The position numbers were made by a program, and so were the translations under genes. Below the pieces are notes generated by a model that was not told the origin of the DNA, ran no database searches, and saw only the letters and a program-made list of their open reading frames with translations. A DNA stretch of 22,488 nucleotides from the NCBI GenBank assembly GCA_030374805.1, contig JARGSG010000260.1, forward strand, positions 1 through 22,488, given 5' to 3'. Position 1 is the stretch's first letter. Every line of letters starts with the position of its first letter. The stretch comes from Gracilaria gracilis (taxonomy: Eukaryota; Rhodophyta; Florideophyceae; Gracilariales; Gracilariaceae). Positions 1 to 9,460 of this stretch are shown one piece after another.

Positions 1-467
1 GGGTTATTCTCCGCGACCCGCGGCTCGTGCTGACACCTGTCTACACTTGCCACCCTGTGGAACACCGCCTCATCTGAGGATACGCACGCACCGTTTACAC
101 GGATTCCAGCTACTGGTTTACCTTCCTACGCCTGGCGTGAAGGGTTGTCTCGGCCTTACAAACCGACTCCGTCGTGTCATCCCTGGAAGGGCTTTGCTAC
201 TGTGCTGCCTCGCCTAAGGAAGATCCCGAACATCTTCGTGGTTTTTCCCCATTCGGGCATTGCACTACACAATTGACATGTGCATGTGTTTATCTTTGTG
301 GGGCCTAGAGGAGTGCAGAGTCCAAAGTTAGGATGGAGGCAATGTGTTTCATATTCGTAACTTTTGAATATAACACAGTGCTAGAGATAGTCTACGCCTT
401 CCATTCTTTAGTCCATTTGTCGCATGGCCACCTTCTCGTGCTTTTCACCATACACAAGCACACCAAC
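1..467. other. Left-edge region, no supported gene
   Basis: Frame 3 of the plus strand is mostly open from the window edge to a TAG at 306-308, but it is broken by TGA at 75-77 and 138-140 and has no usable start. Frame 2 is open from base 2 to a TAA at 215-217, with an Arg/His/Pro/Leu-rich translation typical of non-coding sequence. It could be the tail of a decayed gene or element lying to the left. I recognise nothing in it. Confidence 0.3.
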
Positions 468-1342
468 ATGACTACTCGATCGAAACGTCGCGCTTAAGTG
501 ACGATTCACCATCGGGGCGTAGATTGCACGAGATGTTTGAGGAGCGAGAACTATCTGGATATGAATTTGCGGCCTGATGTGTATCAAATGAATTCCATAT
601 TTAAACGGTATAAGCTGCGCAATTTCCGTGCAAAATTCAACAAGAAAAAAAATCTTAAGGTGGAGGAAACAGGTATGTTAAATATTAATATTTTTCTTTT
701 TATATAATGTGCTGACTCATATAGAAGAAAATGCGGCATTTACGCTGCGTGCCAAATGCACTAAAGCACCAGAAGAACGTAATCGAGGCGACCGTTGAGG
801 CAGGTGAAGAAGATGAAGCCGAAGAAGGAAAATCAGACGATATTGCGCAACCAGAAAGTATACCTGGAGAGTTTTACCCGTTAGTTCTTGAATTCCGTTG
901 GGAAGATGAGGATACGATGAGGAAGTATGCCCCATTGGCGATATTGCTTCCGTCGGGAATGAAGGCTGACAATATTCGAACGCAAGTTGTCTTCAATGGT
1001 ACTAATTTTTAGTTGGTTGTTCGATGGCCTGAAGCTATGAAGGATGTAAAAGTGCTACACGAAGCGTGGTTAACGAAAAAATTTGATCCTATGAAGGCTT
1101 ATTATCCAAAAATTTTTGGTTTTCAGAAAACGTTTAAAGAGTATTCGCCGATATGTTGATGCAGACGTCAAATCGTTCTTTCGCATTAGTCTATCATTTG
1201 CCGTTGAGTCACATGTCCCAAACAAGCAAATTCTGGAATTTCCAGACGGGACAAATATTTTTTAATTTTTTATGTTGATCTCAAAGCACCGGAAGATATG
1301 TATTCAAGAAGTGAATATATTGTTTCCGTGCAAATTAGTTGA
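468..1342 (+). pseudogene. Degenerate intron-containing gene, function unknown
   Basis: An ATG at 468 opens a basic, charged N-terminus (MTTRSKRRA), and coding-like sequence then continues to a TGA at 1340-1342 through several frame changes. Readable blocks in order are GRRLHEMFEERELSGYEF, then RPDVYQMNSIFKRYKLRNF with FRAKFNKKK, a short intron, ENAAFTLRAKCTKAPEE, an acidic Glu/Asp stretch, FRWEDEDTMRKYAPLAILLP, RWPEAMKDVKVLHEAW, YVDADVKSFFRISLSFAVE and YVDLKAPEDMYSRSEYIVSV. In-frame stops and shifts lie near 495, 570, 775, 1010, 1130 and 1260, so it cannot be translated as it stands. The regular alternation of charged and aromatic residues and the intron argue for a former host or transposon-borne gene of about 270 residues. 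I do not recognise the family. It may belong to a DNA transposon, since Harbinger relics occur elsewhere in the window. Confidence 0.55.
673..724 (+). other. Short spliceosomal intron (52 nt) in the pseudogene
   Basis: The donor CAG/GTATGT at 671-678 and acceptor ATAG at 721-724 enclose an AT-rich 52-nt segment. A branch-site-like CTGAC at 712-716 lies 8 nt before the acceptor. Splicing is phase 1 and joins the KKKNLKVEET block to EENAAFTLRAK. Unspliced, the upstream frame runs into a TAA inside the segment. The parent gene is decayed, so this is a fossil intron. Confidence 0.6.
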
Positions 1343-1558
1343 TCCACAAAAAACAAGTGTTTATAATGAAGTAAGGGGAGGGTAGTAGTATTAAATATTT
1401 CCAGCTGTTTTTTGTTTACATTTTTATGCAGTTTACCAAATCCTAAACGGCGATTATTATACTTGCAAATGGTTAGAGCATTCATCTTCAATGCGCTTTT
1501 CTACAAAATACGAAGACCAAATAGTATCTGCATTTCCCGTGACCTCCAGCAGCAGTTC

Positions 1559-1980
1559 TCAATGGAAATATATTAGATCGTGCCGTCCATCCCGACTTAT
1601 AAGGGTTTCCCGCACGCTCCGGTAGTTTTCCTTCTCGAAGCTTGCTTCTAAATTCTCTGATTCAATTTGTTTTTTGAGCATTTCCATGCGCAGGGCGCAC
1701 GCGTGCAGTATGGGGGCACGGGACAGGTGTGCCGCATCCGGCGCCGCCGCCCTGTCCATGGGCTCGACTAAACTGGAGCTCGAACTCCGCGACTCGCAAC
1801 GCCCCTGCCTATGGCTCGGCATAGCAGATGTTGATACGTTGTGGCGCACCTGCAAGCTCGGCTTGATTTACAAATCTCACCGTGGCATTCGATTCTGTCA
1901 AATGCTGCAGTAAATGACCATCCAAACCCTTATTTTTGTGTCTGTCTTGACAGCAGCACATTTTTTCCAGCTTGACCGCC
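1559..1980 (-). pseudogene. Coiled-coil protein fragment, probably transposon-derived
   Basis: Two minus-strand blocks read as one broken gene. The upstream block (about 1980 down to a TAG at 1809-1811) reads KNKGLDGHLLQHLTESNATV followed by RFVNQAELAGAPQRI. A frame change near 1815 leads into the downstream block, which is Ser- and Ala-rich and then has EMLKKQIESENLEASFEKEN before its TGA at 1559-1561. The last stretch has the heptad-like, alternating charged pattern of a short C-terminal coiled coil, a shape common at the ends of Myb/SANT- or MADF-like proteins encoded by DNA transposons. That assignment is inference. I do not recognise the family, and there is no intact start. Confidence 0.4.
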
Positions 1981-2561
1981 GAAGGCAATTAAAAACGGAG
2001 ATGCAGTGCACAGCTTCTCGCCGCAAACCTCTGTCGACTTCGTACCCGCCCTGCCAGTCCCAACAAGATTCCACTACCTCTCAGAAGCAGGAATCTCACG
2101 CTCCTTGACTGTCTACACCTCTTGTGACTGTCCGATTCTGAGAACCCAGAAGGTACTAGAAATAGCTGCGAGGATTGGAATAGAAGCCCGCTTGACTTGA
2201 AGTGAGTCGAAATGAACATCTACCATGCCCCAAATATGTTAGTACTTCTAGGACTGCTTGATATGTGTCACACCAAAACGTGTGGCTTACACTGACGAGC
2301 ACAGGTGATGCCCTGATACGACTTGTACCCCCCAGAACGGAAACTTTCAAATGTGTATCTTCGTCGAAGGCTTCAATGGGAAACTGAATTGAATCCTGGA
2401 AGGATGCCCAAAGGATTTATTTCCGCTGGTAATCGGACACTTTATATGGAGAACAGAGAAATTTCCATAGAACTTCCTTGCGGAGAACTGCAAACACCCC
2501 GACACCCTTCCAACAATGCATTTCGAAGCTCACTCGTCTTCATGGACCTTTGTCACGCTGA
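1981..2561. other. No supported gene
   Basis: Several short frames are open on both strands, but none has a good start together with plausible composition or a recognisable motif. I see no repeat or RNA gene here. Confidence 0.4.
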
Positions 2562-2780
2562 ATGCATGACTGGCTGGTGTGCTCTGCTCTTGCTCCACAC
2601 CCTTCATCCATCCCAACCCATACCCACTACTCATCCTCACTCATCGTTGTCTGCGTGTGTCTGGCCGGTACGGTTGTTGTTGCATACTTTTGTTTTTCGT
2701 ACGAAACGCACTTAACGCCTTATAGAGAGCCAGTAGTCCGTAAACCAGACCGCAAAAAAGTTTGCTGTAAGGAATCCTAG
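2562..2780 (+). CDS. Possible small single-pass membrane protein (72 aa)
   Basis: The ATG at 2562 opens a 72-codon frame ending in TAG. A short N-terminal part with several Ser/His/Thr residues is followed by one hydrophobic segment, SLIVVCVCLAGTVVVAYFCF at about residues 27-46. A basic, Lys/Arg-rich tail then ends in CCKES. The layout fits a type I or tail-anchored topology with the tail in the cytosol. The frame ends 79 bp before the copia insertion, which therefore did not interrupt it. No homologue is recognised, codon bias is unremarkable and no promoter is evident, so a chance ORF remains possible. Confidence 0.3.
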   Translation: MHDWLVCSALAPHPSSIPTHTHYSSSLIVVCVCLAGTVVVAYFCFSYETHLTPYREPVVRKPDRKKVCCKES

Positions 2781-2854
2781 GGTGAGAGAGGCTCAGGGAA
2801 TTCTTGCGACAATTTCTTTATATTGCCACGAGCGCCGTTACTTGAAAACTGGTG

Positions 2855-2859
2855 AGCTG
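2855..2859. repeat. Target-site duplication, left copy (AGCTG)
   Basis: The five bases directly before the 5' LTR are AGCTG. The five after the 3' LTR at 9201-9205 are AGTTG, a single C/T difference. Five base pairs is the usual duplication size for Ty1/copia integration. Confidence 0.7.
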
Positions 2860-3055
2860 TGTTGACAGCCGTCAGCCTCGTGCAAGGCAAGAGCGCCACA
2901 CACACGTCATTCTATGCGCCGTGACCCACTGCGCACACAGCAATGCGGCGGTGACGTGCACTGGCCAAATAAATTGTGCGACCGTTCGGCGCGGCGGAGT
3001 GCCCGCCGGCGGTCAAGTGTGCACAGACCTTCTCCTGACTGCTTCGTTCCCTACA
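2860..3055 (+). repeat. 5' LTR (196 bp)
   Basis: Starts TGTTGACA and ends CCCTACA, giving the TG...CA ends of LTRs. It contains AATAAA at 2968-2973, so the R/U5 boundary probably lies in its second half, which is GC-rich. It matches 9005-9200 at 188 of 196 positions by my count, all differences being substitutions. Confidence 0.93.
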
Positions 3056-3071
3056 TGGTAGCATCGCGACC
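3056..3071 (+). other. Putative primer-binding site
   Basis: The sequence TGGTAGCATCGCGACC begins immediately after the 5' LTR. TGG is the expected complement of a tRNA 3' CCA end. The first eight bases, TGGTAGCA, equal the start of sites complementary to the 3' end of animal-type initiator tRNA-Met, but the rest differs. The primer tRNA is therefore unidentified. Confidence 0.55.
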
Positions 3072-4352
3072 TGGGCTTCCGCCGCTCCAGGCCGCCGCGC
3101 GCTCGTCGTTCGCTCTCCGCGCGCCAGCCGTTTACTCTTTCCTGCCTCCTACGTTTACCGCTCGCGCTCTTTTTCGTTCAACTCCGGCTCGCGTCCACCG
3201 CCCGCGTATATGATGGGCTTACTACTTCTGTCTTTCTTTCGCGAGTGATCATTTTCTCCTCCGCCGCACGCCGCGACTACAATCGCGCGCCAGCGTGCAG
3301 CGGTTCTTTGCGCGTGTGCCTCCAGCAGAGGTGGGCCGACTTGGGTTCAGCCCTTGCTCGTCCCCGCCCACACACATACATCTGGTGTGTCTGGAAGTTG
3401 CGCCGCGCATAGGAAACTCCCGAAGAGCACCTCATCGTTCGTGGCTTTGGCATCTTACTCTACGTTCTGGTATGCGTGGCTTCAGAGCCTTCAACCGAAA
3501 ACACTGGCCGTTCATTGTCTCTTCTACAACATGGTTTCTTGCACTTTATTAGGACTTGCGTGCCGCATCTCAATTCATGCGGCTTATGTATTTGCAACGC
3601 CTCATGCCGCACCGGTGGGAACTTCATACAGGCGTTTTCTCCGACATTTTCTCTTTCAATTCACATCGCTTGTGGATCCTCCTGCACAAATCTCTCGTAA
3701 CAACTTATGGTTCTTCTGTCAATCTTACGCAACACTATTATTACGGATGTGCTCTCGGCCTTTCAATTTCGTTTTCCATCACAAGCACACAACTACCGTC
3801 ATGAATTTGTAAGGATTGCCTGCGGTTGGCTGACCTGGGCACCGAAATTGTTCTACTTGGAGTATCTTCGACAATCGCGCCGGCGTCTCTTTCCCGCTTC
3901 GTTCTTCCGTGCATCCCGTTGCACTACGCATAGGTGTGAACTAGCGGCATCTAGCTGCTCCTACGATTGACGTGTTCTCTCCGTCACGTTATCGTTTCTC
4001 CTCTTTATTCTCAGAAGTGAAGTACCCTCCGCTACGCGGGTGTGGGAAGATCCTTCAAAAGGTCGGATCGTTCTGGTGCGGGGCTAGCTGCTTAATTGCG
4101 GGGACCCGTACTAGATCGATCGCCTAGCTCCCTGGGTTGGGCTGGGGTCACCTCACAAGTTACTAACCAGAAGTTGAAGTTGAAGAAGAAGTTGAAGTTG
4201 AAGAAGAAGTTGAAGTTAAAGAAGAATTTGAAGTTGAAGAAGAATTTGAAGTTGAAGAAGAAGAAAACGTTCCTACCTCGTAGGTCGCGGAATCTTTTCC
4301 CGTGCAAGAAAGTTGATCAATCCCTCAACCCTGCTACTCCCCGTTCGATACG
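3072..4352 (+). other. Long copia leader (about 1.3 kb)
   Basis: This is untranslated sequence between the primer-binding site and the gag-pol ATG. It contains many upstream ATGs and short open frames, none with recognisable domains, and an 18-bp minisatellite near its end. A leader this long is unusual for copia. An intron, or internal entry of ribosomes, would be needed for efficient translation from the 4353 ATG. Neither can be shown from sequence alone. Confidence 0.6.
4170..4259 (+). repeat. 18-bp minisatellite, five units
   Basis: Five tandem copies of GAAGTTGAAGTTGAAGAA run head to tail with only three kinds of single-base change (G to T, G to A), followed by a partial GAAGAAGA. It lies about 90 bp before the gag-pol start. 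In one frame it reads as acidic Glu/Val repeats, in another as Lys/Leu repeats, but neither frame has an upstream ATG. The units are almost free of C, and the transcript would be purine-rich and unstructured. Confidence 0.9.
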
Positions 4353-7300
4353 ATGTCGAGTTCCCAAGAGGGTCTCCTAAGTAAGCTCCCGAAGCTTAGG
4401 GTCCCGACCGACTACATCCTCTGGCGTCGTCGTCTCTTGGCCCACCTCCGCCGAGACGACGCATTTCTGACTGGACTGGACCCACGCCTGGAAGGGTTCA
4501 ATCCAATCAATCGGGCAATGAGATCTTGGTTCGAGAAGTGTGTGAAGGCGAAGAGTACCATCACCCTCTGCCTCGGTGACTCTCCGCTTGCTTTCGTTCG
4601 AACGTTTGTCGACGATGATGACAAAACGGTCAAGGATCTCTGGGATGAACTGCAGCGCGTGTACACCACCTCCAACGCGCAAGCTGTGCAGAACATTCGT
4701 CATCGCCTTGACAGTCTGGTCTACAAGGATCATGAGGACTGGAACAAACACGTTTCTAAGTTCCTTGAAATCGTTGGGGAGCTTGCGGCTTTCGATGAAG
4801 AGTTGTCGGAGAAAGACAAAGTCTCCAAGCTCATTCGAAGTCTCCCCAACTCATTTGCACCTTTGGCCATGATGTCGAATTTAACCGACGCTGGGTTCGA
4901 CTCTATTGTGAACGCAGTGGAAGCTGAAGTGGCTCGCCGTAAGAACCCGAACAACCCGGCAACCTCTACTCCTTCCTCTACGCCTACCACTCAACCGAAG
5001 GCGCACACGGCAACCAAGTATGGTCGCAAATGCCGAACCCGTAGAAATAAGTCTTCGGCTACCAAGAGCGGCCACAATGACAACTGCTATTATTGCGGTC
5101 GTCGTGCTCATTACGCGGGGGACTGTTACAAACGCAAACGAGAACAGTCTGGCAACAACGACAGACGACGAACCTCAAACGGACGACAATCATCCGATCG
5201 TAACAGCAGTGGTTCGAGTCGCCAATATGGCTCTCACCATAATGGACAACGTCCGTCCAACTGGAACTCAGGCTTTGCACCAAGGAGGGATGAAAATGGC
5301 AGTCGTAACTCCAACCCCCAAGCGTATGTAGTGCAAAGGCATGATGATCCACCACCCTCGCCTGGCTTTAACTGTAACATGGCCAAGTTCAAGAGCAACA
5401 TCGCTCTTCTCTCTCAGTCTAAGGTGGACTCGGCCTACATCGATTCTGGAGCTACGCACCACGTTTTCCACTCGCGCAAAGCAGTCATCCGCTACGAGCG
5501 CATCGAAATTGAGCTTGTGCAAGCTGCCTCAGGAACTGCTCGTCTTGTCGGAAAGGGTCACGTCTGGATACCATTGAACAAGGGCACAATCATCGAAGCA
5601 TACCATGCTCCTGCGTTCGAGTCCAACATATTATCAGTTGGTGTCCTCAGCGTGGACTTCATGGTTTTGTTCACCTCAAACTTGCGGCCATTCAATGGCT
5701 GCTTCATAATGGACCCCAAACGTAACTCCGAAGTCATATGGGAAACGGAGATCAAACAGGGCCTTTTCATCATGGACCTCTCCGACACCGACAAGCAGGT
5801 CATGGTGGTAAATGCTGGAAACACCAAGCATGAGTTAGCTTTGGACTGGCACGGACGTACTGGTCATCTTCACCTGGGCAGGTACCAGGATCTTTCGAAG
5901 GCCTTGGACTCCGTTCCTTACTTCCAACGGTCCATCCTAGAATCTTTGACCTGCGTCCCGTGCCTCACTGGCAAGATGAAACGCAACCCGCTCATAGCCA
6001 GACCGCGATCCGTCTCCTCCTCCATTCCGTTGGAGTTAATACACATGGATGTGTCAGGAAAAATCTCGCCTTCGCTCTCCGGCGCAATCTATGCAATGGC
6101 CATTCTCGACGATTATACTTCGAAGTCGGACGTCTTCTTCCTGAAAGACAAGACAGATGATAGTGTTCTCAAGCACCTGGATTGGTACAAACGCCGATCG
6201 AAGCTGGAACTGAACCACTCGGTTTGCTTGAAAAATGTTCGCCTGGACGGGGCCGGCGAACATAAGAGCAACGAGTTGGAAACGTTCTGCTTTAATCATG
6301 GCGTAGTTCTGGATTACTCTCCCGCTTACGCCTCTGAGTCTAATAGCGCCGCTGAGAGACTTATTCAAGAACATTGGACTAGAGCTCGCGCGCTTCTCTT
6401 TGCGAGCAAGCTGCCCACTGCTTTCTTGGCAGAGGCAATGAACCACGCGAACTGGCTAAGGAACCGGGCCCCTTCTTCTAGAATACAGGGACGGATTCAT
6501 ATTCTGGAATGGGACCCAAGTACTAACATTGACTTCTCTCACATCCCTAGCTTTGGACAGCCTGGCTATGCCTTCGTCTACCGGTCCAAGACCGTGGCAA
6601 ACAAGAAGTTCCTCCCTCGTTCCGTTTTCGCGCACTTTGTCGGCATGCAAAGCGACAACACACTTGTCCGTGTGTTCGTGCCGGAGAAGACCTCGGTCGT
6701 CACTTGCCGTATCCTGGACTTCAAGCCCATCAACTCATCGCCACTTCCAAACGTTTCCACCCTCCTAGAAGGGATAACTCGTCAACAGCAGATGGAGGAG
6801 ATGGAGCCCGTCGATCAGACCAGTGATGATCCCGACTTGGAAGACCACTTGGTAAAGGCATTCACTACAATCACGCATAACTTTCCGAGTGTTTGGGTCT
6901 CGAAAAAGACTGTCAATGACCCCACAGTTCCTAGTAGTTTCAAGGAAGCGTGCAAGGATCCAGGTTGGTGTGAGGCCATCGACCGCGAGATGAATGCACT
7001 CATCCGTCGAAACACTTGGGAACTCATCCCCAGGGAGTTTTGGATGAAACCTGTTCCTTACACATGGGTGTTTCGAGAGAAGATGTTAGATGGAATCGGA
7101 AAGGAATTCTTGAAGAAGGCACACTGTTGTCTACGAGGAGACAAGCAGAAGCCCTTCATCGACTTCGATCCGTTCAACACTTACGCTCCTGTGGCTTGTC
7201 ATGAAGCCCTTCGTATTCTTCTCTCCTTTTCCGCTGCACATAACCTTTTTCTGGGAGGAGCAGACATCTCCAACGCCTATTTGTATGGCAAACTGGATGT

Positions 7301-8510
7301 TCCCATCATCATGGAACAACCCACGGACTCTTCCGGCATTATCGAGAAGCCCGGCCACGTCTGCCGACTTCTCAACTCCTTGTACGGTGCTGTACAAGCC
7401 GGAATAATATGGGGCTCTCTCTTCTCTGACACTTTACTCCCATGGAACTTTGTCAACTCCGCTCTGGACTCTCGCGTTTTCATGTTCCGCGAGCATCACA
7501 GCTTCGTTATCTTGGCTGTCATAGTTGACGACTGCGCTTTTGCGGCAAATAGCATGGAACTACTCAACGGTTTCAAGCGGAAACTAGCAGCAACCCTCGA
7601 TGTGAAACTCTATGGAGAGCTGAAGTCATTTATCGGCTGGAGTATTCAGAGATCACCCGCAGGAATTAAGGTAAGTCAGTATGGATATGCTCTGCAGGAT
7701 CTGAAGAAGTTTAACATGCAGTACTGCAATGCTGTTGGATCTCCTCTCCCTGCTGCAACGAACGTTCTTCCGACTGGTAACGGAGACATTGTTCTCTCCG
7801 CTAATGACCACGCGAGTTATATGTCTGGAATTGGAGCTCTACTCTACATCTCCATCTCCACCAGACCTGATCTTGCGTTTCCTATCACGGCTCTTGCAAA
7901 GCATCTACACAACCCATGTGAGCGACACTTCTTGCTGCTCAAACGGTTGTTCAGGTATTTAGCGGGAACAATGGAATACGGACTTCATTACCCAGCCAAT
8001 CGTCCTATGTCTCCTGCCTCACTTCGTGCGTACGCTGACGCCGATTTGGGGGGATGTGTTGAGACTCGAAGGTCAACAACTGGGTACGTAATCGTCATCA
8101 ACGACGCACCAATCATGTGGAAATCGAAGCGACAAACTGTCATTGCACTCTCTTCTGCTGAAGCTGAGTACATTGCACTTTCTACTTGTGCAAAGGATTT
8201 GTCTTGGGTGAGAAAAATGTTCTTTGAATTCGCACACATTCAGCCTTGGAGCGAAGATCTATGGTTCGACGCCACAAAGATTCTGAATGATAGCTCGGCT
8301 GCGCTTTCGTTGACAACGAATCCACAGATCTCTGGTCGAAACAAACATATTGACTTGAAGATGCACCACGTTCGAGACCTTCATCATAAGAAGATTGTTG
8401 AACTGCAACGCCTTCCAAGGAGTTTAATGATCGCTGACATACTGACGAATTGTGCGTCTCTCCCGGATGTGAGGAGAATGGTCAGCTTGATGTACCTTGA
8501 CTCGTTCTAA
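4353..8510 (+). CDS. gag-pol: Copia Gag-Pol polyprotein (1385 aa)
   Basis: This polyprotein encodes capsid and all enzymes for copia replication. Residues 1-200 resemble the copia-type GAG (UBN2) domain. A zinc knuckle CX2CX4HX4C lies at C245, C248, H253, C258. The aspartic protease has DSGA at D364. The integrase zinc module is H500, H505, C534, C537, and the integrase core is D566, D632, E668 with exactly 35 residues between the last two (DDX35E). Reverse transcriptase has D971 and an IVDD motif at D1059-D1060 in place of the usual YVDD. RNase H has D1229, E1270 and D1313, followed by a KHIDLKMHHVRD motif typical of the copia C-terminus. Start is the first ATG of the frame and stop is TAA. 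Length is normal for copia and there are no internal stops, so it is probably functional. Proteins act in cytoplasmic virus-like particles, and integrase acts in the nucleus. Confidence 0.96.
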   Translation: MSSSQEGLLSKLPKLRVPTDYILWRRRLLAHLRRDDAFLTGLDPRLEGFNPINRAMRSWFEKCVKAKSTITLCLGDSPLAFVRTFVDDDDKTVKDLWDELQRVYTTSNAQAVQNIRHRLDSLVYKDHEDWNKHVSKFLEIVGELAAFDEELSEKDKVSKLIRSLPNSFAPLAMMSNLTDAGFDSIVNAVEAEVARRKNPNNPATSTPSSTPTTQPKAHTATKYGRKCRTRRNKSSATKSGHNDNCYYCGRRAHYAGDCYKRKREQSGNNDRRRTSNGRQSSDRNSSGSSRQYGSHHNGQRPSNWNSGFAPRRDENGSRNSNPQAYVVQRHDDPPPSPGFNCNMAKFKSNIALLSQSKVDSAYIDSGATHHVFHSRKAVIRYERIEIELVQAASGTARLVGKGHVWIPLNKGTIIEAYHAPAFESNILSVGVLSVDFMVLFTSNLRPFNGCFIMDPKRNSEVIWETEIKQGLFIMDLSDTDKQVMVVNAGNTKHELALDWHGRTGHLHLGRYQDLSKALDSVPYFQRSILESLTCVPCLTGKMKRNPLIARPRSVSSSIPLELIHMDVSGKISPSLSGAIYAMAILDDYTSKSDVFFLKDKTDDSVLKHLDWYKRRSKLELNHSVCLKNVRLDGAGEHKSNELETFCFNHGVVLDYSPAYASESNSAAERLIQEHWTRARALLFASKLPTAFLAEAMNHANWLRNRAPSSRIQGRIHILEWDPSTNIDFSHIPSFGQPGYAFVYRSKTVANKKFLPRSVFAHFVGMQSDNTLVRVFVPEKTSVVTCRILDFKPINSSPLPNVSTLLEGITRQQQMEEMEPVDQTSDDPDLEDHLVKAFTTITHNFPSVWVSKKTVNDPTVPSSFKEACKDPGWCEAIDREMNALIRRNTWELIPREFWMKPVPYTWVFREKMLDGIGKEFLKKAHCCLRGDKQKPFIDFDPFNTYAPVACHEALRILLSFSAAHNLFLGGADISNAYLYGKLDVPIIMEQPTDSSGIIEKPGHVCRLLNSLYGAVQAGIIWGSLFSDTLLPWNFVNSALDSRVFMFREHHSFVILAVIVDDCAFAANSMELLNGFKRKLAATLDVKLYGELKSFIGWSIQRSPAGIKVSQYGYALQDLKKFNMQYCNAVGSPLPAATNVLPTGNGDIVLSANDHASYMSGIGALLYISISTRPDLAFPITALAKHLHNPCERHFLLLKRLFRYLAGTMEYGLHYPANRPMSPASLRAYADADLGGCVETRRSTTGYVIVINDAPIMWKSKRQTVIALSSAEAEYIALSTCAKDLSWVRKMFFEFAHIQPWSEDLWFDATKILNDSSAALSLTTNPQISGRNKHIDLKMHHVRDLHHKKIVELQRLPRSLMIADILTNCASLPDVRRMVSLMYLDSF

Positions 8511-8995
8511 GAAGAATTGTTGGGAGGAACTAACTACTGCACTAACTGTTTTTGATTATGTTTCTTTTGTTTTGATATTTGTTTTGTTCCATAGGGTTCT
8601 ATTTTGTGATTTGATTATGATTATTATGTATGGTTTACAATCCTTCTCCGTTTTCCCACAAAAGTACTTGTCTTTTTTCCCACAGGGTTTTGGCATGATA
8701 CTTGGGTTTGGAGTTTACTGGTGTGAACATTGAAGTGCAAACGGCATTGGATGCTGAGGCGGAGTGTGTGACTGTATATCTATTGTGTTTGTTGTTTGTT
8801 GGTTTTGTTTGTCATGTATTGCACCACGCCTTCTGCCTTTGAAAGATGTGGCAGAGGAAGAGACATTGTTTGAGAAATATTGTATACGGGCCTGCTTTTC
8901 GGTCTGTGTGTTCATGAACTTATTGATTTTGTTGTGCTGTTGGGGCTCAAAAAGAGACCTCTATAGTGGTGTAGGAAGAGTAGTCGCTTCGCCTT
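8511..8995 (+). other. Copia 3' untranslated region
   Basis: This is T- and G-rich sequence without a credible gene. It contains TTTTTTCCCACAGGGTTTTG near 8672-8691, resembling the CCCAC-GGGTTTT motifs I recall upstream of the polypurine tract in plant-type copia elements. That comparison is from memory. Confidence 0.5.
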
Positions 8996-9004
8996 GAGGG
9001 ACGG
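8996..9004 (+). other. Putative polypurine tract
   Basis: GAGGGACGG directly abuts the 3' LTR, the position expected of the plus-strand primer. It is short and contains one C, so it is a weak tract. A second purine stretch lies at about 8971-8981. Confidence 0.5.
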
Positions 9005-9200
9005 TGTTGACAGCCGTCGGCCTCGTGCAAGGCGAGAGCGCCACACACACGTCATTCTATGCGCCGTGCCCCACTGCGCACCCAGCAATGCGGCGGTGGC
9101 GTGCACTGGCCAAATAAATTGTGCGACCGTTCGGCGCGGCGGAGTGCCCGCCGGCGGTTAAGTGTGCACAGACCTTCTCCCGACTACTTCGTTCCCTACA
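9005..9200 (+). repeat. 3' LTR (196 bp)
   Basis: It matches the 5' LTR in length and ends, with eight substitutions and no indels. It is followed directly by AGTTG, the partner of the left target-site copy. Confidence 0.93.
9113..9118 (+). terminator. Poly(A) signal of the copia element
   Basis: AATAAA lies within CCAAATAAATTGTG, about 110 bp into the 3' LTR. The same signal is in the 5' LTR at 2968-2973. The position is right for ending the element transcript within the LTR. Confidence 0.5.
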
Positions 9201-9205
9201 AGTTG
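9201..9205. repeat. Target-site duplication, right copy (AGTTG)
   Basis: It differs by one base from AGCTG at 2855-2859. The mismatch fits a post-insertion mutation, in line with the divergence of the two LTRs. Confidence 0.65.
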
Positions 9206-9433
9206 TACGGCTTTGTGATGCGTGTTATCGCAAAGCTCCTACTAGAAAGACAAAGCTATCTGTTTTGAGCTGAAGTATAGATTGCTCAGTCAAAATCTGC
9301 AGGAAAACTAACAATCTGCTTATTTTGGTAATCTCTTTCAAAATTGGGGTAGCTGCCAAATCTACCGCTTATACATAGAATGCTTACAGCTGTTTCAAAA
9401 ACAGGGCCATTGAGCAGCCTATTCACCCCCTAC

Positions 9434-9460
9434 AAATGCGCCGTGTCACACGGCGCATTT
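9434..9460. repeat. Perfect inverted repeat, 13-bp arms, 1-nt spacer
   Basis: AAATGCGCCGTGT and ACACGGCGCATTT flank a single C. Allowing one bulged T, pairing extends outward by ACA/TGT. The GC-rich stem followed by TTTTG resembles an intrinsic terminator in shape, although the setting is eukaryotic. Confidence 0.9.

Larger units (their letters stand above)
2860..9200 (+). mobile_element. Complete Ty1/copia LTR retrotransposon (6341 bp)
   Basis: The element is bounded by two 196-bp direct LTRs (TGTTG...CTACA) and flanked by AGCTG/AGTTG. Internally it has a primer-binding-like site right after the 5' LTR, a long leader, a single gag-pol frame in the order GAG, CCHC knuckle, protease, integrase, reverse transcriptase, RNase H, and a purine tract against the 3' LTR. 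Integrase before reverse transcriptase defines the Ty1/copia (Pseudoviridae) order. LTRs differ at 8 of 196 positions by hand count and the ORF is intact, so the insertion is fairly recent and could be or recently have been active. It splits no recognisable gene. Confidence 0.95.

Noticed and set aside
3354..3812. 152-codon open frame in the copia leader
   Set aside because: Low-information composition, no domain and no conserved copia gene at this position. It overlaps other equally open frames.
4096..4380. Lys/Leu-rich open frame across the 18-bp repeat, overlapping the gag-pol start
   Set aside because: It has no ATG, and its composition is just the repeat read in one frame. The acidic reading in another frame is equally unsupported.
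4377..5827. Several antisense frames inside gag-pol
   Set aside because: They are shadows of the strongly supported sense polyprotein.
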